A stretch of DNA of 27,050 nt from Chromera velia (taxonomy: Eukaryota > Sar > Chromeraceae), in assembly GCA_018398765.1 (NCBI GenBank), contig JAHBMJ010005795.1:37501-64550 (forward strand), read 5' to 3'. The position numbers and the translations under genes were made by a program. Positions 12,044 through 25,640 of this stretch are shown in pieces (position 1 is the stretch's first letter; each line of letters begins with the position of its first letter). Below the pieces are notes generated by a model that was not told the origin of the DNA, did no database searches, and saw only the letters and a list, made by a program, of their open reading frames with translations.

Positions 12044-15021
12044 AAGAGAGAGAAAGAGAAAGAGAGGCACACCCAGTGATTCGAAGTTGGAATCATTTCC
12101 CGCAGGCAGCCGAGAGTCCCCCTCTGTACCCACCCCCGACGAATTTGACGACCAGCCGGGAGCAGTCTCATTATCTGACATGAACAATTGAAGAATTAAT
12201 GTGGCACTCTTTGCTGCTATGAAAAGCGCCTGTTACAAAAAGTGCAACGCGAAAGCGTCAAGGTTCTTAGATTTCCTTCCATCTCGTCAATTGCAAACAG
12301 CTGTAAGAAGAGGGAAGCGGAGAATGAGGAAGCGAAGAAGGAAACAGAAAACCGTACAATGGAGCCTGGGAACAAGATTGTACACACGAATTCATGTCTC
12401 AAAAAGACCCACGAACCGACGAAGGTCAGTGATCATAGTCGAACGAAAGAAAACAAACAAGCAGGGAGAAGCTGACTGTGAGAAACTTGTCCCGCTCCAT
12501 CTCTCTCTCTTCTCTCAGAGAGCTATCAGAAAATTCGTCAATCAGAATGGCCAACAGGAGAGAGAGGACGAAATAGGTGTTCACAAGAATTGTCGAAAGA
12601 ACAAAAACCACGGCGAGCGCGGGGGTGCGGGCCTGCATGCCAGATCGACACGCAAGAGAATGGAATGAAGGTGGCAATTAAAGCGGGTGATGACGGGAAG
12701 TGAGAAGGAGAATAGCGAGAGAGCATCGAACTCATCGGTACTGACGAAGAGTCACAAAACATGTTTCTGGTAATGTTTTTCATCCCCCTTGCCACACATC
12801 AATCACGCATGATGCACGCTGGTCGCCACACGTTGCTATCAGTCAGGAGATTTGAGTCTTCTTTTTCCTTTTTGATCCGGACGTTCTGGCATTCAAACAG
12901 GGACAAAGAGAGCAAGCAAGAGAAAGATCCAGAGAGGCATGCACGCAAGCAGAAGACAGACAGACAGACCTTTGCAAGTTCCCTCATCGTCGAGGGCCAA
13001 TCATCCCCTGTGATGATGATGAAGACGGACAAAAGACCGTTGAAGAAAGAGTCAAAGTTTGACCGCGGGGATTCTCCCACGGTTCCCTCCCTTCCAGCAA
13101 AGAAGCTGTTCGAAAGACGAAGCACAGGACAAAGAGACAGAAAAATAGGAGGGAGCGTGAAATACTGGTGAAATACGAAGCCCAGCGGCTCTCATGAACT
13201 CTTCCAGTAGCGTGATCTATGGAATTCTTTCTGAAGCAGGATTTGCGAGATTGAATATAGACAAACTAGCGTGTGTGTGGACGACAAAATTAGATGCGCG
13301 CACATGCATACGCGGGCAGACGACAACCAAGGCATTTAGAAGTTTCCGAACGAAAAATGCCGAAGAAGTCCTGCACAAAAATGCGTTGAGGTTCCTTCCT
13401 GGCTCTTCCTGACAAGCGCTTCACTGAATCCAAATTCGACTAAGTCTTTGCAAACCACGAGGGAGATGAATAAAACAGATGAGACAAAAAAACGGACCAG
13501 CACCCGACAGCTGCGAAGAAGAGGACAGAGCACAGGAGGAGAAGACAGAGACTCCCGAGTTTCACAAACGAGGAAGCCATCCGAACAAGGAGGAGACGGA
13601 GTTCCAACAGATTACGGGCAAGACGAAAAATCCTGCACGCACGCACGCACGACCGGACACAGCAGCACCCATACTTCCATCACGCGTTGCCTTCAAGGGA
13701 CGAGTCAACCGAATCAATAGCGCTGCAGAGTGACGCAGACATCCAGAGAGAAACGCACCGATCGGTCCCTTCACGCATATTCTTTCAGGAAACAGACAGA
13801 CTGCAGGAGGGAGATGGGAGGCAAATGCATGAGGAGTACCCCGACTGCTTCCAGAAGGGCAGAAGAATCAAATCCAAACGCACAGAAGAGAAGGGCAGTT
13901 GTGGAAATAATTCGTGAAGTAATCAGACGAATAAGTCAAGCAAGAGAGGCTGTTTGCACCCATGCAGCCGACTCATTTGCAAAGATCGGTGAGGACATCT
14001 CCGCGTCCGCATGCGTATGTGCACACGGCGGCTCCATGTATGCCTGATGGATGCAGGATCGACCTGAGAAGTCTGAAGGCCCTCAGAGCGCTGAGCATTT
14101 CGGTCTCTGGTGACACGTTCTCCACAGAGACCTCCACAATGAATAGACATGTGGTCAGACCGTCAAAAACGTTGAACGAGTCTCGGCAGTACCTGGAAGA
14201 GAAACAAAGGGGTGAAGAACGAGAGACCAAAATGCGGCTAGACTGAGTTGCTGTTCTGTCTCTGTCTTTCAGTGGGTCTATATGTGGTCACTGCTGTGCT
14301 TGTGTTTTTGCATGTTCTTCGTTCGTTGTGTCCAGCACGGTGGGAGGGAGGGGATGAGAGGCCAATTGACGCAAAATATTCGAAAGACAAGAAAGGACTG
14401 CATGAGCTGAAGGGACGTTGACCGGCGTCAAGCTCATGAACATTACGGGCGTGGTTGTCGTTGAGCAGCTCTCATCCTCTTCAAACACACACCCATGTTA
14501 AGAGTCATGCTCTTCACAGTCGAACAGAACCTCCAGTGTCCTAGCAACCAGTGACAATCGGCACGTTTGCCAATGTTCTCTCTCATCTGACAAGACAAAT
14601 GCATGATCATTGGAAGGTCACCACGCACGGACCTGCAGGGACCCAAAGCAAGAAGTTTGAGGATCATCTCCAGGCTGAAGAGGGCGCAGAAGGCGTAGTT
14701 GGAGATTTTCAGAACCTGCAGCCAGGGTGAATCATGCAATCGATTTTGTTGATGGGAAGTGATCTAGAGGAAGAGCCCTATCTAGGAAGAGAACCAGGAC
14801 AGAACAAAATGATTTTCAGTTTCACTGCAGCCGGACTGCATCATCAAATGACGTCGCTGTTGCAGCTGGAGCAGACACACTGGCAAAAACAAAGCTTGCC
14901 AAGACTGTCAGGTCAGGGCAACATATCCATTCACGAGGGGTGAATTCTGGTGGACGAGTGCGCGCAAACTCGTTCAAAGAGATAGATAGATAGACAGAGA
15001 CAGAGAGACAGACAGACAGAC

Positions 15022-15060
<39 letters not shown>

Positions 15061-18000
15061 TTGGAGCGGGGAGTAAGAGAGGGTACATAGATGCCTGCTT
15101 GAAGAAACATCAGGCAGGCTGACCTCAGTCCAAATGGGAGGCTGGTTGTAGTGCTCCGACGCCATCAGTCCGGTGTTCAACACCACAAGGACAGTGAAGA
15201 AGACGTTGAAGGGAAGAGACTCCACCAGCAGAAAGAGGCGCCATCTGTTCAACGCAAAAGGAACGAAGCAAGAGAAAGTCGTGAACACACAGACAAACAC
15301 ATATACACATACACACATACATGTTTAAACGGATACGTACACGTTCATAAAGAACATTGAAGAGAAGGGGGGGGGGGAGAAAGCCGATATGGAAGGAAGA
15401 AAGAGAGCACTTAAACAAGAAAAGGAGGGAAGGGAGAGGCAGAGGGACAGGCAGAGCTGTCATGCGCCAATGTAGATGATGAGCTAGCTTCTTTTTCTTG
15501 TCCGGCAGCAACTTCGAAAAAAGGACTCCGGCCGGAGGCGAGTGGTTTGGGTTGTCTTTCTTGCACTAATGTGCAGCAGTCCAAGCGAGCGCGAATGCTT
15601 ATGCTCAACCTTATGCGACTCTTGCTGAAGCAGGAAAAGAAGCAAATGCCATATGCAACAGTTGCCTTGGGGGGTTTTACGTTCATTGAAACTTTGCCTG
15701 CCTGACGCACGCACCCACCCACCTGCACGAGGCCAAAATCCCCTTCGTCCTCCATTTCTCGCTCTGCATCTTGTCTCTGTGCCTCTTGATACGTTGTTGG
15801 AGCATGCTGCATGGATGCATGGATGGATGATCATACATGCATGCGCACGCAGACAGACAGACAGACAGACAGACAGACTTTCGGCTTCCTTTCGTCTCGT
15901 CAAGCAGCGAGTGAGTGAGTGATTCAGTGTGCATCTACACATTTCAGAGTTGAGCTGAATTGCCGATGCTTGCTTGGAACATCAAAATTTTGCAGTGCAA
16001 GATAGGAGAGCTGGAGCATCTAGGGAAAGATGCGATGATGTACTGGATGTTTTTTTGCATTGTAGTGAAACCAGACTGTGAGGAAGTATCAGAGTGACCA
16101 CCAGACCCTCGATCCATTTGTCTGCTGCTGCCGAGTAGAAAGAGGGAGATGTGTCCATCTGTCTGTTTGAGTGACTCAGTGCACGGGTGTGTGAGAGAGA
16201 GGGAGAAACTTGTGCCGCTTCGCCTGAGCGAAGGACTCACGGAATGAGCGAAAAGCAGCTAGACAAACAGACAGACTGACTCCAATCTCTGCGCGGCCCG
16301 TGCAAGCGCTGCATCGCTCCCCCTCCCCTCAGTCCAGACAACGTCTTCCTCGACTTTTCTCTGTGCGAGGATTAGAGAGAGATGCAGAACGGCAGCCCTC
16401 CTCTCTCTTTCCTCTGACGCTCCTTTGCCTGCTTTCTTCATCTGCTTCCTCAGAATTGCCTTCCGCCGTCGGGCTCTCTGCTTCTCCTTCGTCACCTTGC
16501 GGCTCTTCCAGAACTCTTTGCGGGATCTTTCTTGCAATCAACAGACATATTCATACATGTGCAGAAGAAGCTAGACGCATATCCATGACTGAAAATGTGC
16601 CTTCGTCAGAAGATGCAGTCACAGCTCTTCTTTCAGAAGACTTAGTCTCTTAAACATCGCCCACCCGCCGCGCCCGTGCATGTGTGTGCCTGTGTATGTG
16701 TGGCTGCGTGAAAAAGAGACGGGGGGGAAGGAGTAAAGGGGCAGGGGTGCCAGGGCAGAGGGGAAAGGAGCTAGGGAGAGAAGCGAATGCACATTGGATC
16801 TCGATAGATAAAGATCAGAGGGAATTCGTTGACGGACACGAAGACGACCATGGGAATCTGAGAGCTTCATAGGTGGCGTTTCTGTGTGGAAGGAAATTGC
16901 TTTCATGCAACGAGACTGGAGCAGGATCCGTATATATTCGTTCGCATTCAATCCGGTGTGCTCTCATTTTGAAGGGCTTCTTGCGATTGACTGACTTCAA
17001 TTTTTCGTTTCTGCCTCGACCAGTCTTGCCTCTCATTTGCAGCCTTTCTTTGCTTTCCCCTCCCTCCTGAATTTCTTCCTGATACCCCAGAGGCCCCTTC
17101 CCAGAGGTAAAACTTCCAGAAGGAGGACCCGGACCCGGGCGGGAGGAAGACAGACGCCTCACGGGGACATCCCCCACTGCGTCCGCAAATGTGACCCTTC
17201 CGGTGCCATCAACAGTTCTGTCTGCAATTAAGTTGAAATATTTGTTTGTGCACTGACTATTCTGTCATAGCACAAAAGAACCACATATGAATATGTGTAC
17301 TGTCACACAAAACAGGGAACTGAGATGCCATCCGTGACACACTTACAGGCAGCAATGGGTACACTTCACTTGCAGAGCCAGAGGGGAGGGGGATATAAGG
17401 GGAGGACAGAAGGACATAAGGGAATCAATTACCTTCCTCCCCCTCGGTCCACCTACGTGCGACTTTCTTCACATAAACGCCCGCGACCTCCCTCTGAGCT
17501 GACCAAAAGAAGCAGACCTCCAAGCCGACGCAGATGCTCTCGAGTTGGATGAGTGCAGAATCGCCGCATCTCTCTGCACGTCCTCCAAAGTGGGGGCGAG
17601 GCTGTAGGCGTCAGCAGGTTCCGTGGACACGAAAGAGGATGCCCTCTCTCTCGCAATTGTGTTGTCGGTCTCCGTCTCCTCAGGGGGCAGCGATGCGGTC
17701 AGCGGAGCACTCGCATTTAGCGATGCCGACTGAAAGTCCGCTTTTTTCATCTGAAGCGAATCAGAGAAAGCCACAGATAGAAAAGGATGCGGAACAGTGA
17801 ATTGCAAAGTGCAACCAAAAGTCTTTCAGAAGGTTGAATCCAGGAGCTTGACGAATGCAGAAATGACCGGAGTTTGAGTTTTCGTAACATCAAAAAGGAC
17901 TTCAAACACGTGGCCAAGTGAGCTCCTAACATCATCGAATGCAGCTGCAGCAAAACAGAGCGCGTGCAGACTATCATTTGAGCTTCTCTCTGCTTTTGCT

Positions 18001-19955
18001 GGGCAGCTTCGGCTCCATGCGAGATAAGGGTGCTTGTGCATGCATGCACAATCTGATCACACCGACCAAGTCCATCAGTCTTCTGGTGACATTTTGAAAC
18101 CTCTCCTGGACCTTCTCCTTCCTCCAAGCACTCGCAGCCGTGTCAGTAGTCCTCTTCCTCCTCTCCTCCCTTCCGAGAGTCGCTGTACGGCTCTTCAGCG
18201 CCATGCTGGACATGGTCGCCCGTTTCCACCTCCACACCGTCGGCTTGTGGTTCAACTGATGTGGAGGGACTGCGTGATGGTCGGGAGGGAGATCCTCTGC
18301 CTTGGGTGGTGTCACTGAGTTTGTCGGTTGGCTTGTCATCTTGCGGTTCAGATGATTCGACGGAGAGGAGGAAGAAGGGAGTGAGCGCTTCCAGAGAGTC
18401 AGTGCGCGTCTCTCTATCGCTGCCCGTCTTTTCTTTTCCTGCATAGCAAATAGACGAAGGAAGAAAACAAAAATGAAATACAAGAAGACGAAGAATGACA
18501 AGCATTGTGACACACATGGAGAGGAAGGAAGAAAGAGAGATGGACCGAGAGAGGAGGCAAAACCGAAAACGTAAAAGAAAGAAAATGAATATGCGAACGG
18601 GAAAAGAGGCACAAAGAAGCCAAAAAAAGATTACACCAAACACACACATACAAAGAAAAACATAAATGTAAAGAAACAAGAAAAAACAGAAAGGAAGAAA
18701 GAAACACAAAAACAGAATGAGTGCTGTAATCTGTTATCATTTTTCTAATTGCACAGCGGAGGGCCCCATGAGACATGGTTCTTCGATCTTCCTTCCTTTC
18801 TTTTTTTTTTCTTTCCTTCCCCTCTTTCTTTCTTTTTCATTCTCCCTTTTTTCTGACCTGTTGCGCCCTCGCCACTACCCTCTGCATGTTTCGCATTTCC
18901 TGCCGCTCTTTCTGCGTCTGCTCGAAAATCCGGAGGGTCTTGTCCACCAGATTTGCTTGTCTGGACGCACTCAGATGAAACAAAAGGAACGGCAACACAA
19001 GATGAGAGCACCGCGAAAGAGAGAATCTCAACATATCCAGATCGAGGGCGGCGATGCAGGTAGGGGGAGGCGAGCCCCCTCCGACGCACCGCACAGACAG
19101 AAAGACGCCATCACCCACCGGCCATTCCAAACCGGTCCCCCGGTGCACATGCATACACTATGTCATGCGGAAAGAGAGACAGGGAAACAGACAGAATGGT
19201 GCTCGCGCTACACCAACAGTTTAGAAACAGAGCGATTTGTGATACATAGCTGATCTCGGACCAACCAGTAGAGTCTCTTTCTGTGCATGGACTGACGCAA
19301 AAACCGACCGACGGACGGACCAACCGAAAGTTATCGTAAAAGACGGCGACGATAATGTTGAGGATGAAGAGCATTCCGATCACCTGGGAGAATCAGCATA
19401 TGCAGAAGTTTCGTATATTCTTTGTTTTATTGGATTGCGTGATGCGAATATCAGGTTCACACGAGGAGATTAAATGAACCCCGTCGGGGACGGCAACACA
19501 GAGAGAACAGAGACGGAAAAGAGACGGCAACCAAAAGGAAGACTGCGACGCGGGAAAAACGAAATGCTGAAAAGAGTGGAAAAAACATCGAAAAAGAGGT
19601 ACTTTTCGACTTTTCTCTCTCCTCGTTTCTCTCTCTCATGAGGTTGAAGGTATCGATAAGAATTCGACAGAAAGAAAAACTTCGACAAACTTCAACGTCG
19701 GAAGGAAGACACTCTCCCTCCATCCACATTTTTGTCCTATACCCGATTCACTGACGCACTGACGTGTATGAGAGTAAAGAAAATATACGGGAAAGGATTG
19801 GCCATTCCGGTGGCAGTTGTGAACACAATCGTGTTCCACCCTTCTCCTTGGATCACCTTCATGCACGCACACGGCCACATGCACCAGAGTCGTCACCAAC
19901 CCAATGCCGCACACTCACACAGACAGAGACACAGACACAGACACACACACACACG

Positions 19956-19997
<42 letters not shown>

Positions 19998-22900
19998 ACA
20001 TTGGAGATAGTCAAACAGAGAGGAAGCAGGAGGTCGAAAGAGCGCGGATTCTCAAAGACCATCTTAAGGATGAATGGCGCTCTCTCTCCGATGTGTGCCC
20101 GCTAATAGACGAGACCGAAAAAAGTGCGGAAAGGCAAAGAAAGCGAAAAGACCGACCGACAGACCTGGAAGAGCAACAGAGAGGCCGTACCAAGGTTGTC
20201 GAACGACATGAAGCCGTCGTCAGGGTTGCGAGGAGGGCGGATGATGGCACAGTTTTCTCCCGCGGGACATCTGCAGAGAGACGAGACGACAACTAAGTCG
20301 GCAGAGAAAACACGCATGCATGCAGTGCCACACTCAACCAGAGACAGCGACAGAGGCAGACGAATGGAAAGAGGAAGAAAGAAATGGAAGGTCGGCTAGT
20401 CAGAGAGTATGAGAAAAGGCGGAGGAGGGACAATCAAGCTCTCCAATTTCTGAGTAGCGGAAGCGCGGAAATAGACATGGCAACCAACGCAGTTGGTATG
20501 TGTCTGCAGTGAAGACTAGGCAAAACCAAAAGTGTCAAAATACACCCTCAGGAAAAAGGCCGGGTAAGCAAGCAGGCAGGCAGGGAGGCCCGGATGCATC
20601 TCATTATCGATCGCCGTACCCACCCACCCACCCACCCATACGGTTGATGGTCTCTCGAGGGGTTGTGGGGACAGACACGATTCTCGTCCACAACCTCCGC
20701 AGTCTGCTGGTCCACACATCTGTACGTACGCACATGGGGAAAAGAGGATCATATAACCGATTCTTTTGCCTGCCTGCCTGCCTGCCTGTATGCTTGATTG
20801 TCATGGTCTTTTTCTCGATTCATCCATCCATCTTTCCGCGTTTCTCCCTTCAACATAGAGTGATGACAAACTTGAGGACGAGAAAGAGAGAAAATGAGAC
20901 TGCATGCCTTGAGCGTCTCGAAGCACAATGAGCAGGAGGAAAAGGCCTTCACTGGCCGACCGATTGTAGAGCCGCCCTCCGAAGATCTGGACGGCAAACA
21001 TTCCAAAAAGGGCGAAGAAGAAGAGACTGAAGAGTGCGACGCTTCCTGCCTGCACGAAAATTTTCAGATCAACTCAGATCAAAGTCCACACCTGAGGACT
21101 TGCAAAAGCACACAATCTTTCTGTCGATCAATCGTTGAGCAAGCATGTGGTCGAGCTGTCAAACGGCAAGCAGAGACTGGAAAGACAGGCGGAGAGAACG
21201 ATGTGGTTTCAATCGGGGCAAAAAAACGTCAATAAAAGCTGAGGAGGCTTATGTCGAGAATGAGCGAGCCTTTTTTGAGTCAATGGAACGATGATGAATG
21301 GACGATGGAAGACACAAACGACAAGACGAAGCTAGAGACAAAGAAGAACTGGTCTTAGATCTGCAAACTAAAGTGACCATAGGAATGGCGGTTTCGGCTG
21401 CTCTGACAATGATCCGGAGGGCCCGAAATCTGCAACCAAAAAGGGCATGCATTTTCTTTCATACAGAAACCAAAAAGGGCATGAAAGAAAATGCATGCTC
21501 TGACAATGATCCGGAGGGCCCGAAATCTGCAACCAAAACGGGTGAGCCACAAACAAGGTTCGCTTTCTTTTGTTTCTTGTGATTCTTCGTTGGAAAGTTT
21601 CCCCTTTGAAAGCCGAAAGCGTCTGAGGGAGAACCATTGATCGATACGAAGTCTTTACGAGAGGACAGACACAACAAGGATGGTGGCAGAATTTCTCATG
21701 CGTTTCTTGGTCCCTGTCTGACGCCTGTCTGAGGCTGGTCAGTCCTTTATTTTCTTCAGAAGTTGAAATACGAAATGCCGGCAGCCGCACAAATACGCCG
21801 CTACCGTCCTAGCCGCCCTTGACGGCTCCTTCTCCTGACTTCCTTGAAGTAACCCGCTCTTTGCATTCAAACACCGTTTGTTCATTAGAAAAAGAAAAAA
21901 GAAGCAAAAAGACCCAAAAACACAGATGGACACACACGCAAAGAAAGCACCAAAGACAGACAGAAGGCAGAACGTGAGGGCCAACACCTCACTTTCGTTT
22001 CGACATACGAAAGACCGACGACAGAAAGATGGAACGCACTTTCTCGTTCCCAGAACTGCCAGCACCGGCCGGAGCAGCAGGAGAGAAAACCATCCAGCAC
22101 TCCCCCTGCTGGAGGGGGGCAGACCATCCCATGGAGTCTCGCTGCTGCACGCAATCACTGCAAATTAAAGCAAGGAATATGCGTGTAACTCACTCAGAAA
22201 TCAATTCAATTCATCCTTCTTTCAGCTTTGCCCCTTTTTTCACTCCTTATGAATTCTGCATGCAGGTCTACTTGTTCGGACGTCGACAGGCAAACGAAGA
22301 GGGGGCACTTTATTGGGGGAGGAAAATGACAAAAAGACTCGTCGGGCCGCAGAAGCGGAAAACGAGATGAGCGCGTGGAGTGCACCATACACGCACTCGA
22401 ATGTTCTATGAGGATCACTGAAGAGACCCAAAGTGGAAGAGGAGAAGAGAGGCGGACAGAAGGTTATGTCAATGCGTGAAGAAAGCTTAAGAAAAACAGT
22501 TTGCTCCCGTATTCAAATCTTCGTTCTTTGGCTTCATCGGCGGGAAGTAACACATGCAATCATGCAGAAAGCCAGGAAGGCAGCTAGACAGGTCTCCAGG
22601 TAGACAGGCAGGAAGACTCAGCAAGATAGGTAGGTAGGGAGATAGGCAGACACACAGACGACAAGCAGGCAGGTAGACTACCTGCACTTCTCTTTCTTTT
22701 TCTCCACTTTTCCTCAAACGCACAGACGGACGCACTGACCACCGCAGCAGAAGAGGGCCACGTCAAGGCTCAGTCCCTCTGCCCGGATCCCGATGGCGAC
22801 GGCCTTCACGGTGATTTCGGCTCCCAACAGCCCCTGAAAAGAGGGGAGGGGGAGGGGATTGGCAAAGGGGAAAAGGACAGAAATTGAAAATGGAGGATGA

Positions 22901-25604
22901 AAAAGAAAGTGAAAGAGCCCAACAAAGGGATCGGGGCGATCCCACTGATAGTCAGGCAAAGACAGATGGACAAAAAGAAAGTCAACGCAAAATTGCATGC
23001 CTTCACGCATCCGGGGAGACACAGAAGGTACGCGCCGGACAGCCGCAAACACACCGAGAGCGAGAAACGCAGGGTGTACAGCGGCATAATACAGTCGCTC
23101 GACGAACGATCAATCACTGAAAGTGTCGAGCAGTCAATCAACCAACGAAGCAACGAATGAAGGGCTGAATGATCGAACAAATGGATGAACCAAGTGACCG
23201 ACCAAAGGAGTTTTACTTACAGTGAGAATGTAGTGCAAAATCACCGCGACTGCCACTTGCAGCTCAAAGGACTCGCCAGTCTGCGACTGCGATTTTGTCC
23301 AAGGAAGTTCGAGTGCGACTGTGAGAACAACGAGAACGTTCCAAATCAAACGGAAAATCTGCAGGAAGCCGGGCAAGGAGACGTCTTGAAAATGGAAGGA
23401 TGTTTGTCTTCTAGACTTTTGTTTATGTGAGCAGCAGTACTCATGATTGTGCGTGCATACTGCTGTCTTGACGCTCCTGCATGAACCTTTTTGCATGTCG
23501 ACGCAGCCGAAGAAGGGCACAACCCAGTATGCTTCCCTGAGAATGGATTCTATTTACTGATTCCATTGAGTGTCGAGGAAAGAAAGACCACCAAGAGAGG
23601 AATAAAGAACAGCAATCAAGACCAACCTCGAAGCCTCGATGGGCAGCAATCCTCAAGCAGACAATGCGACCGCCATTAAAGAGCGGCAAACAGCCCAGAG
23701 AACGCTGCGCCAGCTTGCCTGTATTCAATGGAGAGGGAAGCAACTCGAAGTCAGAATCTCTCACTGCTGTCTGTCTGTCTGTCTGTCTGTCTATCTGTCT
23801 GCCTGTCTGCCTGTCTCCGACTGTGTGTCAGCCTCTGTCTGAGGTCAAAAAGAAGTGTCCAGTAGAGAAATAAGGAGGAAGCTTCAGCGTGAGAGAGAGA
23901 GAGAGAGAGAGTGAAGATGCATATAGATAGACAAGCAGAGACCACGCAGGCGAGAGAAAGGAACACAGAGACCCGACGTCATAAGGGCAGAGACCCAAAC
24001 AGAGATACTCACCCAGCGACAAAACAAAAATTGAGGCAGAAAAAAACTTCGGAGGAATGAGTGTCTTCACAGAGGAGGAACCGTTTGAAGCGCTTCCCTG
24101 GTACCCAGAAAAACACAAAGACTGCAAGAGAGTACACAAGAGGACAGGGCCCTCTGCACTGACCGTCCTTGATCAGTCTAAGGGCCTCCGAGTCCTCAGA
24201 GTTTCCTCTCGCACACGCGATGGCTTCTAACTCTGTTCCCTTCCACTTTGACGCGCACCTGTTTTGGGGTTGATTGTTTTCAAGAATGATACATAGGTGA
24301 AGAAGGAAGAAGGGCGAAATGCATATAAAACCCATTAAACTGACCGGCTGACTGACACGCACGGATTGATCTGCTATTGATCGATCGATCGATCGATCGA
24401 TCGACTTCGTGGTTCTGTGTGTCAACAGTCGAAATCCTTTGAAATTTGAAGTGAAGACTCTGACATCTCCCTTCCGCCCCTATACTTCTTTCTGTATGCC
24501 TTCCTTCCTTCCTTCCTTCCTTCGTCCTTGTGTTTCCTTTTCCGTCCATTCATCCGTCCGTGCATCGCTTCGTGCTTTCGTTCAGTTATGAAGCCCCTAT
24601 TTCACGGCCGCACGCATTCCATCCTTCCCAGCTCGTACCACACACACATGTATCATATTCATGCACTCTGAATTAATTGTCAAACATACATCATACCTAC
24701 CGCCTTCGCCGCAAGGGATCCCCGCGCAGCCACGCCTGCATCGCGACGTCAAGAAAGGACAAGTCCGCCTCTCGATCGCTTACATTCCTGCTGACACGTG
24801 AAGTCATTCTGCTCAGCAGACGCATTCTGCTCTGACTCTCCCTCCTCCCGCCGATTTTATTTTCTGCTCGTTGCATCTCTGAGACCCCTCTGTCTTCTGT
24901 GATGGGGACTTTCGAGGGGGAGTGAGGGGAGAAGGAGGCGCTTCCGTCGCGAGGGACAGAGGGGGATGAGGGAGAGCGGGGAAGAGGGAGAGGAAGTGGG
25001 CGTTCAAGAAGAGGACGGTGTGGAAACGCATCTTTCGTTTTTTCCGGTCCTGAAGAGGGAGACGGGGGTTGCTGGCCCTTCCCCGTTCCATCCTGTCTGA
25101 GAGCTCCTGCTTCCCGAGTCTGCATGCATCATGTGATGGTTTAGATGTGTCAATATACATACGTGCAAATGATGGACCCACATCTACCAGAACCAATAGC
25201 GTCAAGCACTTAAGTCGTAGAACTCGCAATTGAATTGAATGCATTCTCCCACCTGGATGAAGATTTCAAGCAGAATGTTTTGCAGCCAGAGCAGAACGAC
25301 TCCCACAGGATTGTAAGGGGAACATGCAGAATTTGACGTTTGTTCGATTCCTTCCGTTCCTTCGTTCATTTGTTCTTACTCACCTTTCGCTCCATATTTA
25401 ATACAAGCAAATTCATTCTGCACAAATTATTTCAAGCTATGGGTCCTGACCTCGTTTCCTTTTTTGTCGCGCCCCCTGGAAGCGACAATGGGTGGCAGGC
25501 GGAGGGGTCGCCTTTCCGTATCTGAAATTCGCATCTCGCCTGCATGAGAAGGGAAAGAGACATACGCCCAGCCTCTCCACCTTTTTCTTCCTTGCTCTCT
25601 CTCT

Positions 25605-25640
<36 letters not shown>

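Noticed and set aside
12761-13171. Plus-strand open frame over domain II pore region
   Set aside because: Antisense shadow of exon 27 and its introns; no recognisable protein.
16800-16879. Candidate exon starting [12 protein letters not shown] after CTCTCAG
   Set aside because: Hydrophobic and open, but not needed for phase and not matching any channel segment at this position.
16996-17176. Possible extra I-II linker exon (acceptor GACGCAG, donor GAA|GTCAGT)
   Set aside because: Open and bordered by plausible sites, but it ends in phase 0 while exon 21 needs phase 2. Exons 20 and 21 join in frame without it. Might be an alternative exon.
17826-18041. Open minus-strand stretch with [19 protein letters not shown]
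   Set aside because: Looks protein-like but lies between exons 19 and 20, which already join in phase 0; no consistent donor found.
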